Assembly: GCA_038133505.1 (NCBI GenBank)
Contig: JAYPTI010000062.1
Location: 1 to 16,988, forward strand
DNA: 16,988 nt
Direction of reading: 5' to 3'
DNA from: JAYQUR01 sp038133505
Lineage (GTDB): Bacteria > Pseudomonadota > Alphaproteobacteria > MPNO01 > UBA830
Shown here: one piece after another, positions 7,395-14,685 of the stretch
How positions within the stretch are numbered: the first letter of the stretch is position 1
Layout of the letters: each line of letters starts with the position of its first letter
Position numbers and translations under genes: made by a program
The notes under the pieces: model-generated
Told to the model about the DNA's origin: nothing
The model's database searches: none
The model's input: the letters and a program-made list of their open reading frames with translations, nothing else

Positions 7395-7709
7395 AAGCTG
7401 GTTTCTCTCCGTTTTGATCGCGAACCGAACCGTTCACGCGGCGGTGACGTAAGAATGGCGAGAAATTCAGCGGTTTCAAGCGCGCTCGCGAGAGCGTTAT
7501 CGCGATTAACCGAATCCGGGCCGGTCGACCCCGGGCCCGCGCTTCGGCGGAACGGCAACGGCCGCCTTGCCGGCCGGGCGGGCGGATTCTGCCGGAACCG
7601 GCAAAAATTGCCCGGCCCCGCCGGGCAGGTGGATATTTTTAATCAATAATATCGAAGGGGTATGCTCTCGCCGTTGTGGTACGGAAATTGCACCTGACCA
7701 AGCCGTATC
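7395..7709. other. 315-bp divergent intergenic region with GC-rich half and AT-rich half
   Basis: No gene is supported here. The part next to the response regulator contains CGCTC-GCGA-GAGCG (a short hairpin with a GNRA loop), an ATCGCGAT palindrome and a GAATC site (the GANTC class methylated by CcrM in many alphaproteobacteria). The middle holds two perfect tandem hairpins at 7590-7627. The right part turns AT-rich (TATTTTTAATCAATAATAT), as expected for a promoter driving the gene at 7710. No -35/-10 pair is convincing enough to call. Confidence 0.5.
7590..7627. repeat. Two tandem perfect inverted repeats
   Basis: TGCCGG-AA-CCGGCA at 7590-7603 is a perfect dyad. After only AAAATT comes TGCCCGGC-CCC-GCCGGGCA at 7609-7627, a perfect 8-bp stem with a 3-base loop. 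The two arms share the TGCC-GGC theme. They lie between divergent genes, so they terminate neither gene's own transcript. They could fold in a 5' leader of the rightward gene, bind a regulator, or block upstream readthrough. Confidence 0.7.
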
Positions 7710-8654
7710 ATGGCTGAGAACATTGCAAATCTTCCCCCTGCCGGGCATCGGCCTCTCCCCGAACGGAGCGGCGCGCCCGGGACGCAGCGCACCGCGTCCG
7801 GCGGCCTGTGGGAGAGCAGCGACGGCCCGTCCTTTGAGGATCTTCTCGACGTCATCAATCCGCTGCAGCATATCCCGGTGGTATCGTCGATTTACCGTGC
7901 GATCACCAGCGATCAGATCGGCATGGCCTCCCGCACGATCGGCGGCTTCCTTTTCGGCGGCCAGGTCGGCGCGCTGGTGGCAGGCATACCCGGATTGTTC
8001 GAAGAAGCGACGGGTGGCAGCGTCGCGACCCATATCGCGACCGTCTACAGCGAGGTCTTCGGCGACGAAGAGAAGCCGACGACGGCGATCGCCTCGGCCG
8101 AACCGGTAAAGTCCGGCACGCCCGCACCGGCGCCGGCGGTCACACAGGCCGCCGACGCGGCAGGCGAGATCGATGCCGCAATGATGAACCGGATCGCCTT
8201 CAACCCGGCGGCGGCCCTCGGCGTCCCCCTGTCGAAGCGTCCCGCCACGGGGGCGACGCAGGTGGCCTTCCCGGCGCATTCCGCCAACGCGGTATTCCCG
8301 GCATCGGCCGCATCCACCGCCGCCGTCCCGCCGGCGAATTCGGCAGCTGACCGCCTGCGGGCCGGAACGCTTCAATCGCAACGCACCCGCGCCGACGCGC
8401 TGGTCGCTCGCTGGGCCGAGAAGCAGATGACGCGGCAGGCGGCCGCGCCGGACGCAAACGCACAGGCGGATGCGAAAAGGAAACAGCAGCCGCAGGCAGC
8501 GGACGAGAGTGCGGCACCGCACCACCCGATGCTGCCGCCCCGGAACGCGAGCCCGGAATGGTATGCCGCGGTGATGAAGTCGGCGCTGGACCGCTACCAG
8601 GCCGGCCAGTCGACCCACCCGGCCATACCGCAGGGCTACAATCCCAACCGTTGA
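7710..8654 (+). CDS. Ala/Pro-rich protein of unknown function with a glycine-zipper segment
   Basis: I do not recognise a named family for this 314-residue protein. Residues about 41-115 look structured: FEDLLDVINPLQHIPVVSSI (42-61), then a hydrophobic glycine-repeat stretch GGFLFGGQVGALVAGIPG (78-95) that resembles a membrane-inserting glycine zipper. Residues about 125-290 are low-complexity, rich in Ala, Pro, Gln and Thr, and likely disordered. A short C-terminal block, EWYAAVMKSALDRYQ, looks helical. There is no signal peptide. The codon use matches its neighbours and the frame is unbroken, so I take it as a real gene. The start at 7710 has a weak Shine-Dalgarno. An L,D-transpeptidase-like gene follows 44 bp downstream on the same strand, hinting at the cell envelope (inference). 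Confidence 0.75.
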   Translation: MAENIANLPPAGHRPLPERSGAPGTQRTASGGLWESSDGPSFEDLLDVINPLQHIPVVSSIYRAITSDQIGMASRTIGGFLFGGQVGALVAGIPGLFEEATGGSVATHIATVYSEVFGDEEKPTTAIASAEPVKSGTPAPAPAVTQAADAAGEIDAAMMNRIAFNPAAALGVPLSKRPATGATQVAFPAHSANAVFPASAASTAAVPPANSAADRLRAGTLQSQRTRADALVARWAEKQMTRQAAAPDANAQADAKRKQQPQAADESAAPHHPMLPPRNASPEWYAAVMKSALDRYQAGQSTHPAIPQGYNPNR

Positions 8655-8698
8655 GCCGCCGCTCGCGCTGAACCCGCCCGCTGGTCTATAAGCGGTTC

Positions 8699-9205
8699 AT
8701 GGATCTGATCGTTTCCGGAGACGGATCCGCCGTTTACGGCGGAATCACCTACCGCTGCGCCGGGGGCCGCGGCGGAATTCGCGCTGACAAGCGCGAAGGG
8801 GACGGGGCGACGCCGGTCGGCCGCTTTCGCCTGACGGGAATCCGCTTCCGGCCCGACCGGATCGAGCCATTCGAGACGACGCTGCCGATATCGCCGATCC
8901 ACGAAGACGACGGATGGTGCGACGATCCCGCGCATCCCGACTACAACAGGCCTGTCCGGCTGCCCCACCCCGCCCGCCACGAACGGCTGTGGCGCGACGA
9001 CGGCCTGTACGACATCGTCGTCGTAACCGACCACAACAGCGCCCCGCCTGTCCCCGGCGCCGGCAGCGCGATTTTCGTCCATGTCGCGGGCGGGCCGGAC
9101 TATCCGCCGACCGAAGGCTGCATTGCATTCGCGCGCGAAGACCTGATCTCGATCCTGTCCCGCTGGACGGACGACGATCGGCTGGTAATCGTCGACGGCC
9201 CCTGA
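8699..9205 (+). CDS. L,D-transpeptidase (YkuD-fold) family protein
   Basis: The 168-residue protein has the YkuD-domain pattern: DGATPVGRF (35-43) near the N-terminus, a conserved histidine in IFVHVAGG (H128) and the catalytic-cysteine motif PTEGCIAF (C141). Classical members read S/T-H-G-C; here the His before Gly-Cys is Glu, a variant seen in a branch of proteobacterial YkuD proteins. By family, it would cleave and form peptide bonds at meso-diaminopimelate in peptidoglycan, or have a related peptidase role. No signal peptide or membrane anchor is visible from the ATG at 8699, which is odd for a periplasmic enzyme. Its TGA stop at 9203-9205 abuts the stop of the convergent gene in the palindrome TGATCA. 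Confidence 0.85.
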   Translation: MDLIVSGDGSAVYGGITYRCAGGRGGIRADKREGDGATPVGRFRLTGIRFRPDRIEPFETTLPISPIHEDDGWCDDPAHPDYNRPVRLPHPARHERLWRDDGLYDIVVVTDHNSAPPVPGAGSAIFVHVAGGPDYPPTEGCIAFAREDLISILSRWTDDDRLVIVDGP

Positions 9206-9901
9206 TCAGTCCTGCCGGGCGGGCCGCGCGCCGAAGATGGCGGTACCGACCCGGACCTCGGTTGCGCCGAGACGCACCGCGACCTCGTAGTCCGACGACA
9301 TGCCCATGCTGAGGCGCGCGAGCCCGTTGCGCTCGGCGATCTCGCCGAGCAGCGCGAAATGCAGCGCCGGGTTTTCGTCAACCGGCGGAATGCACATCAG
9401 CCCGACGACAGGCAACGCGAAGTCGCCGATGCAGGCGCGAACGAATGCATCCGCCTCGAGCGGCAGGATACCCGCCTTCTGCGGCTCTTCGCCGGTATTC
9501 ACCTGGACGAACAGATCCGGCCGCCGGTCCTGCTTCTCCATCTCCTTTGCCAGCACCCGGGCAAGCCGTTCGCGGTCCAGCGTCTGGATAACGTCGAAGA
9601 GGGCGACGGCATCGTCCGCCTTGTTGGTTTGCAAGGGCCCGATCAGGTGGAGCCGCGCATCGGGAAATTCCGCCTTGAGCGCCGGCCATTTCTCCTGCGC
9701 TTCCTGGACGCGGTTCTCGCCGAAGACGCGATGGCCCGCCTCGAGCGCGGCCCGGGCCGCCGCCTGCGGGTGCGACTTCGAAACCGCGACCAGCGAAACG
9801 TCTCCGGGCGCGCGGCCCGCATCGCGGGCGGCGGCGGCGATCCGCGCGTTCACGTCGGCAAGGTTGGCGGCGACGCGCTCGTTCAATTCGGTATCCGTCA
9901 T
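9206..9901 (-). CDS. yggS: YggS/PLPBP-family pyridoxal-phosphate homeostasis protein
   Basis: This 231-residue single-domain PLP-binding protein has the fold of the alanine-racemase barrel. K42 in LVAVSKSHP is the PLP Schiff-base lysine. Other family marks are FGENRVQEAQEKW (60-72), HLIGPLQTNK, SMGMSSDYE and RVGTAIFGAR near the C-terminus, which builds the phosphate cup. Family members have no known catalytic activity and buffer or deliver PLP, affecting amino- and keto-acid balance. The start ATG at 9901 matches the family N-terminus. It lies 34 bp after the cysN-cysC fusion on the same strand, with no terminator between, so it is probably the last gene of that unit. Its 3' end meets the L,D-transpeptidase gene with no spacer. 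Confidence 0.95.
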   Translation of the reverse strand: MTDTELNERVAANLADVNARIAAAARDAGRAPGDVSLVAVSKSHPQAAARAALEAGHRVFGENRVQEAQEKWPALKAEFPDARLHLIGPLQTNKADDAVALFDVIQTLDRERLARVLAKEMEKQDRRPDLFVQVNTGEEPQKAGILPLEADAFVRACIGDFALPVVGLMCIPPVDENPALHFALLGEIAERNGLARLSMGMSSDYEVAVRLGATEVRVGTAIFGARPARQD

Positions 9902-9935
9902 GGCGCCGCGATGATAGCAGCGGGCGCGGCGCGCG

Positions 9936-11828
9936 TCAGTCGCGCGGCGCGTAGGGAAAGTGGCGTTCGATGTAGGACAGGATCTTGTCGAGAGACCTGG
10001 TCAGATCGAGCGCAGCGGTGTCGATCTCGATTTCGCACGCCTCGGGCGGCTCGTAAGGCGCGGAGATACCCGTAAAATCGGCAATCTCTCCGGACCGGGC
10101 GCGGCTGTAGAGCCCTTTGGGGTCGCGCTGTTCGCACACGTCGAGCGACGCGGACACATAGACCTCGTGGAACCGCTCGTTGCCGGCGGCGAGGCGGGCG
10201 CGTTCGCGATCCGACCGGTAGGGCGAGATGAAAGCCGACAGCACGATGAATCCGGCCTGCGACATCAGCGCCGCGACCTCGCCGACCCGCCGGATATTCT
10301 CCGCGCGATCCTCGGGCGAGAAACCGAGATTGGCGTTCAGCCCGTGACGCACGTTGTCGCCGTCGAGCACGTAGACCTGATAGCCCTTCTGGAAAAGCAG
10401 CTTCTCGAGCTCGATCGCGATGGTCGACTTGCCGGCGCCGGAAAGCCCGGTGAACCACAGCACGCCGCCGCGATGGCCGTTGCGGGCCATGCGCATCTCT
10501 TCTGTGACGGCATGATCGACGGCCGTGACGTTGGTCGACCGCCGCGTGATGAGCTGGCGCTGATCGGGATAACCGTCCATGTCGACGAGCCCGCCGCCGA
10601 CGAGGTCGTCGCCGCGGGCAAGAACGATCCGTCCGGTCTGAGGGTTGTTCTCCGACGGGTCGAGGGCGAGCATCGCGCGCGACCGCAGTACCACGTCGGC
10701 AACGGAATCCTTCGGCACCGATTTCGCATCCGCCGCGCGCAGCACCGACGTGTCGACGACGCGCTCGACCTGTTCGACGTCGACCTGGACGTCGGCCGTG
10801 CCGAGCCGCATCCGGTAGCGGTCGCCGACCGACAGCGGCTCGTCGCCGAGCCAGAAGATGCGCGCCCGCAGGACGTTCGTCTCGATCGGCGCATCGACGA
10901 GGTGACTGATCACTTCACCGCGCTCGACGAAAACCTGGTCCTCGAGCGTGATGCCGACGGGATAGCCGGCCTCGGCATAGAGGATGGGCGACTCGACGCT
11001 CCATCCCTCGATCGATTTGACGCGGGCGACGCGGTTCGACGGCGAAAAGACGATGTCGTCGCCGACGGAAATCCGGCCAGACTCGACGCGGCCGGCAATG
11101 ATCCGCCGCGTATCGAACTTATAGACGTCCTGAACCGGGATCCGGAGCGGCCGGTCGACAGCGGGCGCCGCAGGCTGGAACGCCGCCAGCGCGTCCAGCA
11201 CGGTGCCGCCGCGGTACCACGGCGTGTTCATCGAGCGCGACGCGATATTGTCGCCGTCGCGGCCGGACACCGGCACAACCGCCGTCGGCGACAGTCCGAG
11301 CTCCTCGAGAAGCCGGCGGAACTCCGCCTCGATCTGCCCGAAGCGGGCCGCATCGAACTCGATCCGGTCGGCCTTGGTGACGGCGACGGCGATCTGGCGA
11401 ACGCCCAGCAGATGGAGAAGATAGCCGTGCCGGCGCGATTGTTCGCGCACGCCTTCCTCGGCATCGATGACGACCAGCGCGGCATCGCAACCGGAGGCCC
11501 CCGAGATCATGTTCTTGAGAAACTCGCGGTGGCCCGGCGCGTCGATCAGCACGTAGTCGCGGTTGCGGTCCGAAAAGCGGATGTGGCTCGCATCGATCGT
11601 TATGCCCTGATCCCGTTCGGCGCGGAGCGCGTCGGTGACGAACGCCCACTCGAACGGCATGCCGCGCTGGCGGCACATTTCGGCGACGGCATCGACCTTG
11701 CCGTCGGGAAGCGACTCCGTGTCGTTGAGCAGCCGCCCGACCAGCGTCGACTTGCCGTGATCGACATGGCCGACGACGGCAACCTTGAGCAACGGACGGT
11801 ATGCCGCCTGGGCGTAAGCGGTGGCCAT
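9936..11828 (-). CDS. cysNC: Bifunctional sulfate adenylyltransferase subunit 1 / adenylylsulfate kinase (CysN-CysC fusion)
   Basis: The 630-residue fusion joins a CysN GTPase (about 10-440) to an APS kinase (about 445-630). The GTPase has G1 GHVDHGKST (20-28), G3 DAPGH (96-100) and G4 TKAD (151-154), followed by elongation-factor-like beta-barrel domains. The kinase part starts with WFTGLSGAGKST, its own P-loop, and keeps the FTGISAPYEPPE region near the C-terminus. With CysD it couples GTP hydrolysis to APS formation, and the kinase domain then makes PAPS, as in NodQ-type proteins. The ATG at 11828 shares its A with the TGA stop of cysD (TGATG), so translation is coupled. PAPS may feed sulfate reduction or sulfotransferases; neither reductase nor sulfotransferase genes are in view. 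Confidence 0.96.
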   Translation of the reverse strand: MATAYAQAAYRPLLKVAVVGHVDHGKSTLVGRLLNDTESLPDGKVDAVAEMCRQRGMPFEWAFVTDALRAERDQGITIDASHIRFSDRNRDYVLIDAPGHREFLKNMISGASGCDAALVVIDAEEGVREQSRRHGYLLHLLGVRQIAVAVTKADRIEFDAARFGQIEAEFRRLLEELGLSPTAVVPVSGRDGDNIASRSMNTPWYRGGTVLDALAAFQPAAPAVDRPLRIPVQDVYKFDTRRIIAGRVESGRISVGDDIVFSPSNRVARVKSIEGWSVESPILYAEAGYPVGITLEDQVFVERGEVISHLVDAPIETNVLRARIFWLGDEPLSVGDRYRMRLGTADVQVDVEQVERVVDTSVLRAADAKSVPKDSVADVVLRSRAMLALDPSENNPQTGRIVLARGDDLVGGGLVDMDGYPDQRQLITRRSTNVTAVDHAVTEEMRMARNGHRGGVLWFTGLSGAGKSTIAIELEKLLFQKGYQVYVLDGDNVRHGLNANLGFSPEDRAENIRRVGEVAALMSQAGFIVLSAFISPYRSDRERARLAAGNERFHEVYVSASLDVCEQRDPKGLYSRARSGEIADFTGISAPYEPPEACEIEIDTAALDLTRSLDKILSYIERHFPYAPRD

Positions 11829-12622
11829 CACATATAGCCCGCGACGCGGAGCCGCTCGAACGCGTCCTCCGCCTCGTGATCCATCGCGCGGCCGGACCGT
11901 TCGGCGACGCGGGTCGTCTGCAATTCGGCGATCACCTCGTCGATCGTCGCCGCGTCGCTGTCGACGGGGAACGTGATATCGCGGTCGCCGAGCGAGCGGT
12001 AACGCTTGCCGTCCTTCGCGAAGTAGAGATCGACCAGCGGAATGTTCTCGCGCTTGATGTAGCGCCAAACGTCGAGCTCGGACCAGTGGAGCAGCGGATG
12101 GATGCGGAGATGGCAGCCTTCGGGAACGTCGGTGCGATACTGGTCCCAGAATTCGGGAGGCTGGTTCCGGAAATCCCAGACATTGCCGTCGCCGCGCGGG
12201 CTGAAAACGCGCTCCTTGGCGCGGGTCCCCTCCTCGTCGCGCCGGATCCCGGCGATCACGCCCTTGAAACCCCGCTCCCCGATCAGGGCGTTGAGACCCG
12301 CCGTCTTGCGGGCGGCCGAGCGCGCGGCGGGCGGCAGCGACGGGTCCATTTCCTCGACCGGCGGACAGTCGCGGACGATCAGCTCAAGCCCCCATTCGGC
12401 GGCATAACGATCGCGGAACGCGTACATCTCGTCGAATTTCTTGCCGGTATCGACGTGCAAGACCGGAAACGGCACGTGCCCGAAGAACGCCTTGCGGGCG
12501 AGCCAGACCATGACGTTCGAATCCTTGCCCAGCGACCACAGCAGGCCGAGCCGGTCCACGCGCGCATAGGCCTCGCGGAAAATATAGATCGATTGACTTT
12601 CGAGAGTGTCCAGAGGGGTCAT
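11828..12622 (-). CDS. cysD: Sulfate adenylyltransferase subunit 2 (CysD), divergent short form
   Basis: The 264-residue PAPS-reductase-fold ATP pyrophosphatase has the P-loop-like SLGKDSNVM (30-38; SxGKDS is the family motif), HVDTGKKF (56-63) and the C-terminal TTRVAERSGRAMDHE...AFERLR block typical of CysD, ending GYM. It is shorter than the usual 300 or so residues. The conserved Cys-rich GCxxCTxPV segment of standard CysD is replaced by LGDRDITFPVDSD, so it belongs to a divergent branch. It forms APS from sulfate and ATP together with CysN, whose gene begins on its stop codon. The ATG at 12622 has only a weak Shine-Dalgarno, but family similarity begins within a few residues. Confidence 0.93.
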   Translation of the reverse strand: MTPLDTLESQSIYIFREAYARVDRLGLLWSLGKDSNVMVWLARKAFFGHVPFPVLHVDTGKKFDEMYAFRDRYAAEWGLELIVRDCPPVEEMDPSLPPAARSAARKTAGLNALIGERGFKGVIAGIRRDEEGTRAKERVFSPRGDGNVWDFRNQPPEFWDQYRTDVPEGCHLRIHPLLHWSELDVWRYIKRENIPLVDLYFAKDGKRYRSLGDRDITFPVDSDAATIDEVIAELQTTRVAERSGRAMDHEAEDAFERLRVAGYM

Positions 12623-12771
12623 GTCGGAGCCTGGCAGCGATGGGAAACACCATACACCCGGAATTGGTTAATAAATCCTTTGATGTAGGGAAATTGCCCC
12701 GCGAGACCCGCAGACCGCAAAGAAAAGGGGCGGCCGAAGCCGCCCCTTCCTGTTCGTATCGGCTTCAGGCT
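12623..12771. other. Intergenic space between cysD promoter side and porin 3' end
   Basis: This 149-bp space must carry the promoter of the leftward cysD unit as well as the porin terminator. The 12655-12700 part is more AT-rich (GGTTAATAAATCCTTTGATG), which fits a promoter, but no pair of hexamers is clear. No gene is present. Confidence 0.45.
12718..12748 (-). terminator. Rho-independent terminator of the porin gene
   Basis: On the minus strand a perfect 10-bp stem AAGGGGCGGC / GCCGCCCCTT closes over a TTCG tetraloop and runs into TTTTCTTT. It begins 24 bp after the porin stop codon. GC-rich stem, stable UUCG loop and U-rich tail are all textbook features, and it would also insulate the cysD promoter from porin readthrough. 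Confidence 0.92.
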
Positions 12772-13747
12772 TTAGAAGCTGACCTTGATACCCGTCGTGA
12801 GGGCATAGCCGTCGTTCGAGGTGCTCGAGGCCGCACCCGCAGCGCCGTTGTCGTATTTGGCGATGTGAAGGGTGTTGTGCCACGTCACGCCCGGGCCGAG
12901 CGTCCGGCGATAGGCGATCGAGTACGCCTTCGTTTCGTCGCCGTTCACGGCCGTGTCCGTGCTGTCCATCTCGCTCCATGCGCCGACGATGCTGAACGCA
13001 TTCGGGCCCATGATGTAGCGGACACCGGCTTCGACGATGTCTTCCTCGGTNNNNNNNNNNNNNNNNNNNNNNNNNNNNNNNNNNNNNNNNNNNNNNNNNN
13101 NNNNNNNNNNNNNNNNNNNNNNNNNNNNNNNNNNNNNNNNNNNNNNNNNNGAAGCCGTTCCAGCGCGGGGAAACGTACGAAACGCCTTCACCGTCGCTCG
13201 AGAGGTCCAGCTGGCTGACGACCGAGTTGCTGACGGTGCTCGGCTTCAGGATCACCTTGGTGATGTTGAAGCGCGTGTTTTCACCGACGTTCATGAAGAA
13301 CGTGGCCTGATGGCCCGTCGACATGCGCTTACCGGCCAGGTCGGCCGAACCGAGGCGGACGGAGCCGAACGAACCCGAAATGTCCATGAAGGCTTCGTCG
13401 ACCATGTCAGGCTGGGACGACGTGCCGTTCACGAAGTTCGAACCGTCGTTGGTGGTGTCGTTGATCGTGAAGCCTTCGAGCTCGACCCGCGTCTTGATCT
13501 TGATGCCGTTGTCCAGCTGAACCGAACCGAGGATATACACTTCGGTGTCGTTGCGCTGATCCCAGTTCGCCGTCTTGCCGTTGGCGGCCTCAAAGGTGCT
13601 GTCGTAGTTGTGGACCGAGAACTTCTGGTCCATGTAACCGCCGACGGAGATCGACGGCTTGGATGCCTTGTCCTGTGCCATCGCACCGGCGGACGCAGCG
13701 AATAGAGCCGCAGTCGAAACTGCGGTAATCTTTCCGAGCTTGTTCAT
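12772..13747 (-). CDS. Outer-membrane porin (alphaproteobacterial type), interrupted by a sequencing gap
   Basis: The 5' part begins at ATG 13747 behind a strong AGGAGGGG site and encodes a signal peptide, MNKLGKITAVSTAALFAASA, with a likely cut after AMA. Beta-barrel strands follow (SISVGGYMDQKFSV, GIKIKTRVELEGF) and the typical porin block FGSVRLGS. The 3' part, in another numerical frame because of the 100-N gap, encodes alternating strands (FSIVGAWSEM, KAYSIAYRRTLG) and ends in GIKVSF, the C-terminal aromatic residue needed for barrel assembly. The 291 visible codons keep one frame only if the true gap is a multiple of three, so no frameshift need be assumed. It would form a trimeric diffusion channel in the outer membrane. 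Its good Shine-Dalgarno and intrinsic terminator suggest high expression. Confidence 0.9.
13051..13150. other. Assembly gap of exactly 100 N inside the porin gene
   Basis: A run of exactly 100 N is the usual placeholder for a gap of unknown size. Both flanks are porin coding sequence. Frame bookkeeping (876 known bases, divisible by 3) says the real missing length is a multiple of three if the gene is intact. Confidence 0.97.
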
Positions 13748-14061
13748 TTTCCCCTCCTAAGTGGGATGTAGTTGCTGTCAAGCCATGTGGTTCTAACCGA
13801 AAAATTGTCACCAATTCAAACAACAAAACGGATTCGTGGTAATTGCATCACGATATGTGGCAAAATCGCAACACTCCGCCGGGCGGGCGCGGGTAACGAA
13901 ATTTAACGGCACGGCCGCTCGGCGAAACCGGGCAGGATTGCAATCCCGCGGTGCGCGCTTAATTTGTTGAAATCGGACCTCCTAATCTATAAGTGTGGGG
14001 TCCCGCTTTCGGGCCCAGCGGCCCGGTGCGCGGAGCAACGGTCGGGAACGAATCCGCAGTC
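13748..14061. other. 314-bp divergent intergenic region between porin and DUF3576 lipoprotein
   Basis: No gene is supported. The porin-side half (about 13760-13880) is unusually AT-rich for this genome and should hold the porin promoter. On the minus strand TTGAAT (13820-13815) and TTAGAA (13796-13791) are 18 bp apart, a weak candidate. A 14-bp dyad, AATTG-TCAC-CAATT at 13804-13817, overlaps that -35 and looks operator-like. The right end holds the promoter candidate for the lipoprotein gene. Confidence 0.45.
13964..13993 (+). promoter_or_regulatory. Candidate promoter of the DUF3576 lipoprotein gene
   Basis: TTGTTG at 13964-13969 and TATAAG at 13988-13993 are separated by 18 bp. Transcription would start near 14000, which favours the ATG at 14062 over the earlier in-frame GTG at 13993. 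This is based on hexamer match and spacing only. Confidence 0.5.
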
Positions 14062-14655
14062 ATGAAGCACAGCATTTCGGAAGGCGGCAAACGTCGGAGG
14101 CGGTTCGCAGGCCTTGCGCCCGGTCGGGTCCTCCGCGGCGCGATCGCCGGGCTCCTGCTCGGAGGGCTGGCGGCGTGCGAGGGCACAACCCCGGCGGACG
14201 AGGCTAGCGTCCCCGAAACCGCGGGACGGGGCTATTCCTCGCTGCCGCAGGGCTCCGTAACCGGCGAAGGCGGGCTGTTCGACATCTTCGGCAACGGGAA
14301 CGATCGCGGTCAGGGCGGCGGCGGGATCGGCGTGAACTCCTATCTGTGGCGCGCGACCCTCGATACGATTTCCTTCATGCCGCTCGCCTCTGCGGACCCG
14401 TTCGGCGGCGTCATTATTACGGACTGGTATTCGCCGCCGGAAACGCCGGACGAACGTTTCAAGATGAACGTGTTCATCCTTGACCGCGAATTGAGGGCGG
14501 ACGGTGTCCGCGTCTCTGTATTCCGCCAGAATCGGAAGGGCCCGGAAATCTGGGCGGACGCTCCGGTAACCGCCAAGACGGCGACGAATCTCGAAAACGA
14601 GATCCTGACGCGGGCGCGCCAGCTCCGGTTTGCGGCCCGGACCGACGCCAACTGA
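14062..14655 (+). CDS. DUF3576 domain-containing lipoprotein
   Basis: The 197-residue protein has an arginine-rich N-terminus, a hydrophobic stretch and a lipobox LAAC with acceptor C39, so it should be a lipid-anchored envelope protein. The conserved domain is recognised from GGIGVNSYLWRATLD, FMPLASADPFGG, ITDWYSPPETPDERF and the following RADGVRVSVFRQ, which I know as DUF3576 of alphaproteobacteria. Its molecular function is unknown. The ATG at 14062 is chosen because it gives a compact signal sequence and follows a promoter candidate; the frame is open from a GTG at 13993. It lies 119 bp before leuS, the usual neighbour in this class, where leuS is commonly followed by lptE and holA. Confidence 0.92.
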   Translation: MKHSISEGGKRRRRFAGLAPGRVLRGAIAGLLLGGLAACEGTTPADEASVPETAGRGYSSLPQGSVTGEGGLFDIFGNGNDRGQGGGGIGVNSYLWRATLDTISFMPLASADPFGGVIITDWYSPPETPDERFKMNVFILDRELRADGVRVSVFRQNRKGPEIWADAPVTAKTATNLENEILTRARQLRFAARTDAN

Positions 14656-14685
14656 CGGTCCCGGGGGCGCATGCCCGAGCACGGT

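Noticed and set aside
9960..11837. 625-codon open frame on the plus strand opposite cysN-cysC
   Set aside because: Same GC-driven antisense effect; composition is dominated by Arg, Asp, Val and His and no motif is visible, whereas the minus strand encodes two intact P-loops.
13172..13747. Frameshifted or degraded porin pseudogene
   Set aside because: The apparent frame change falls exactly at the 100-N placeholder; with a true gap divisible by three both halves are one intact gene with signal peptide and terminal Phe.
13776..13781. Perfect TTGACA on the minus strand upstream of the porin as a -35 element
   Set aside because: At 17 bp spacing the -10 position falls on the AGGAGG ribosome-binding site, so it cannot be the porin promoter.
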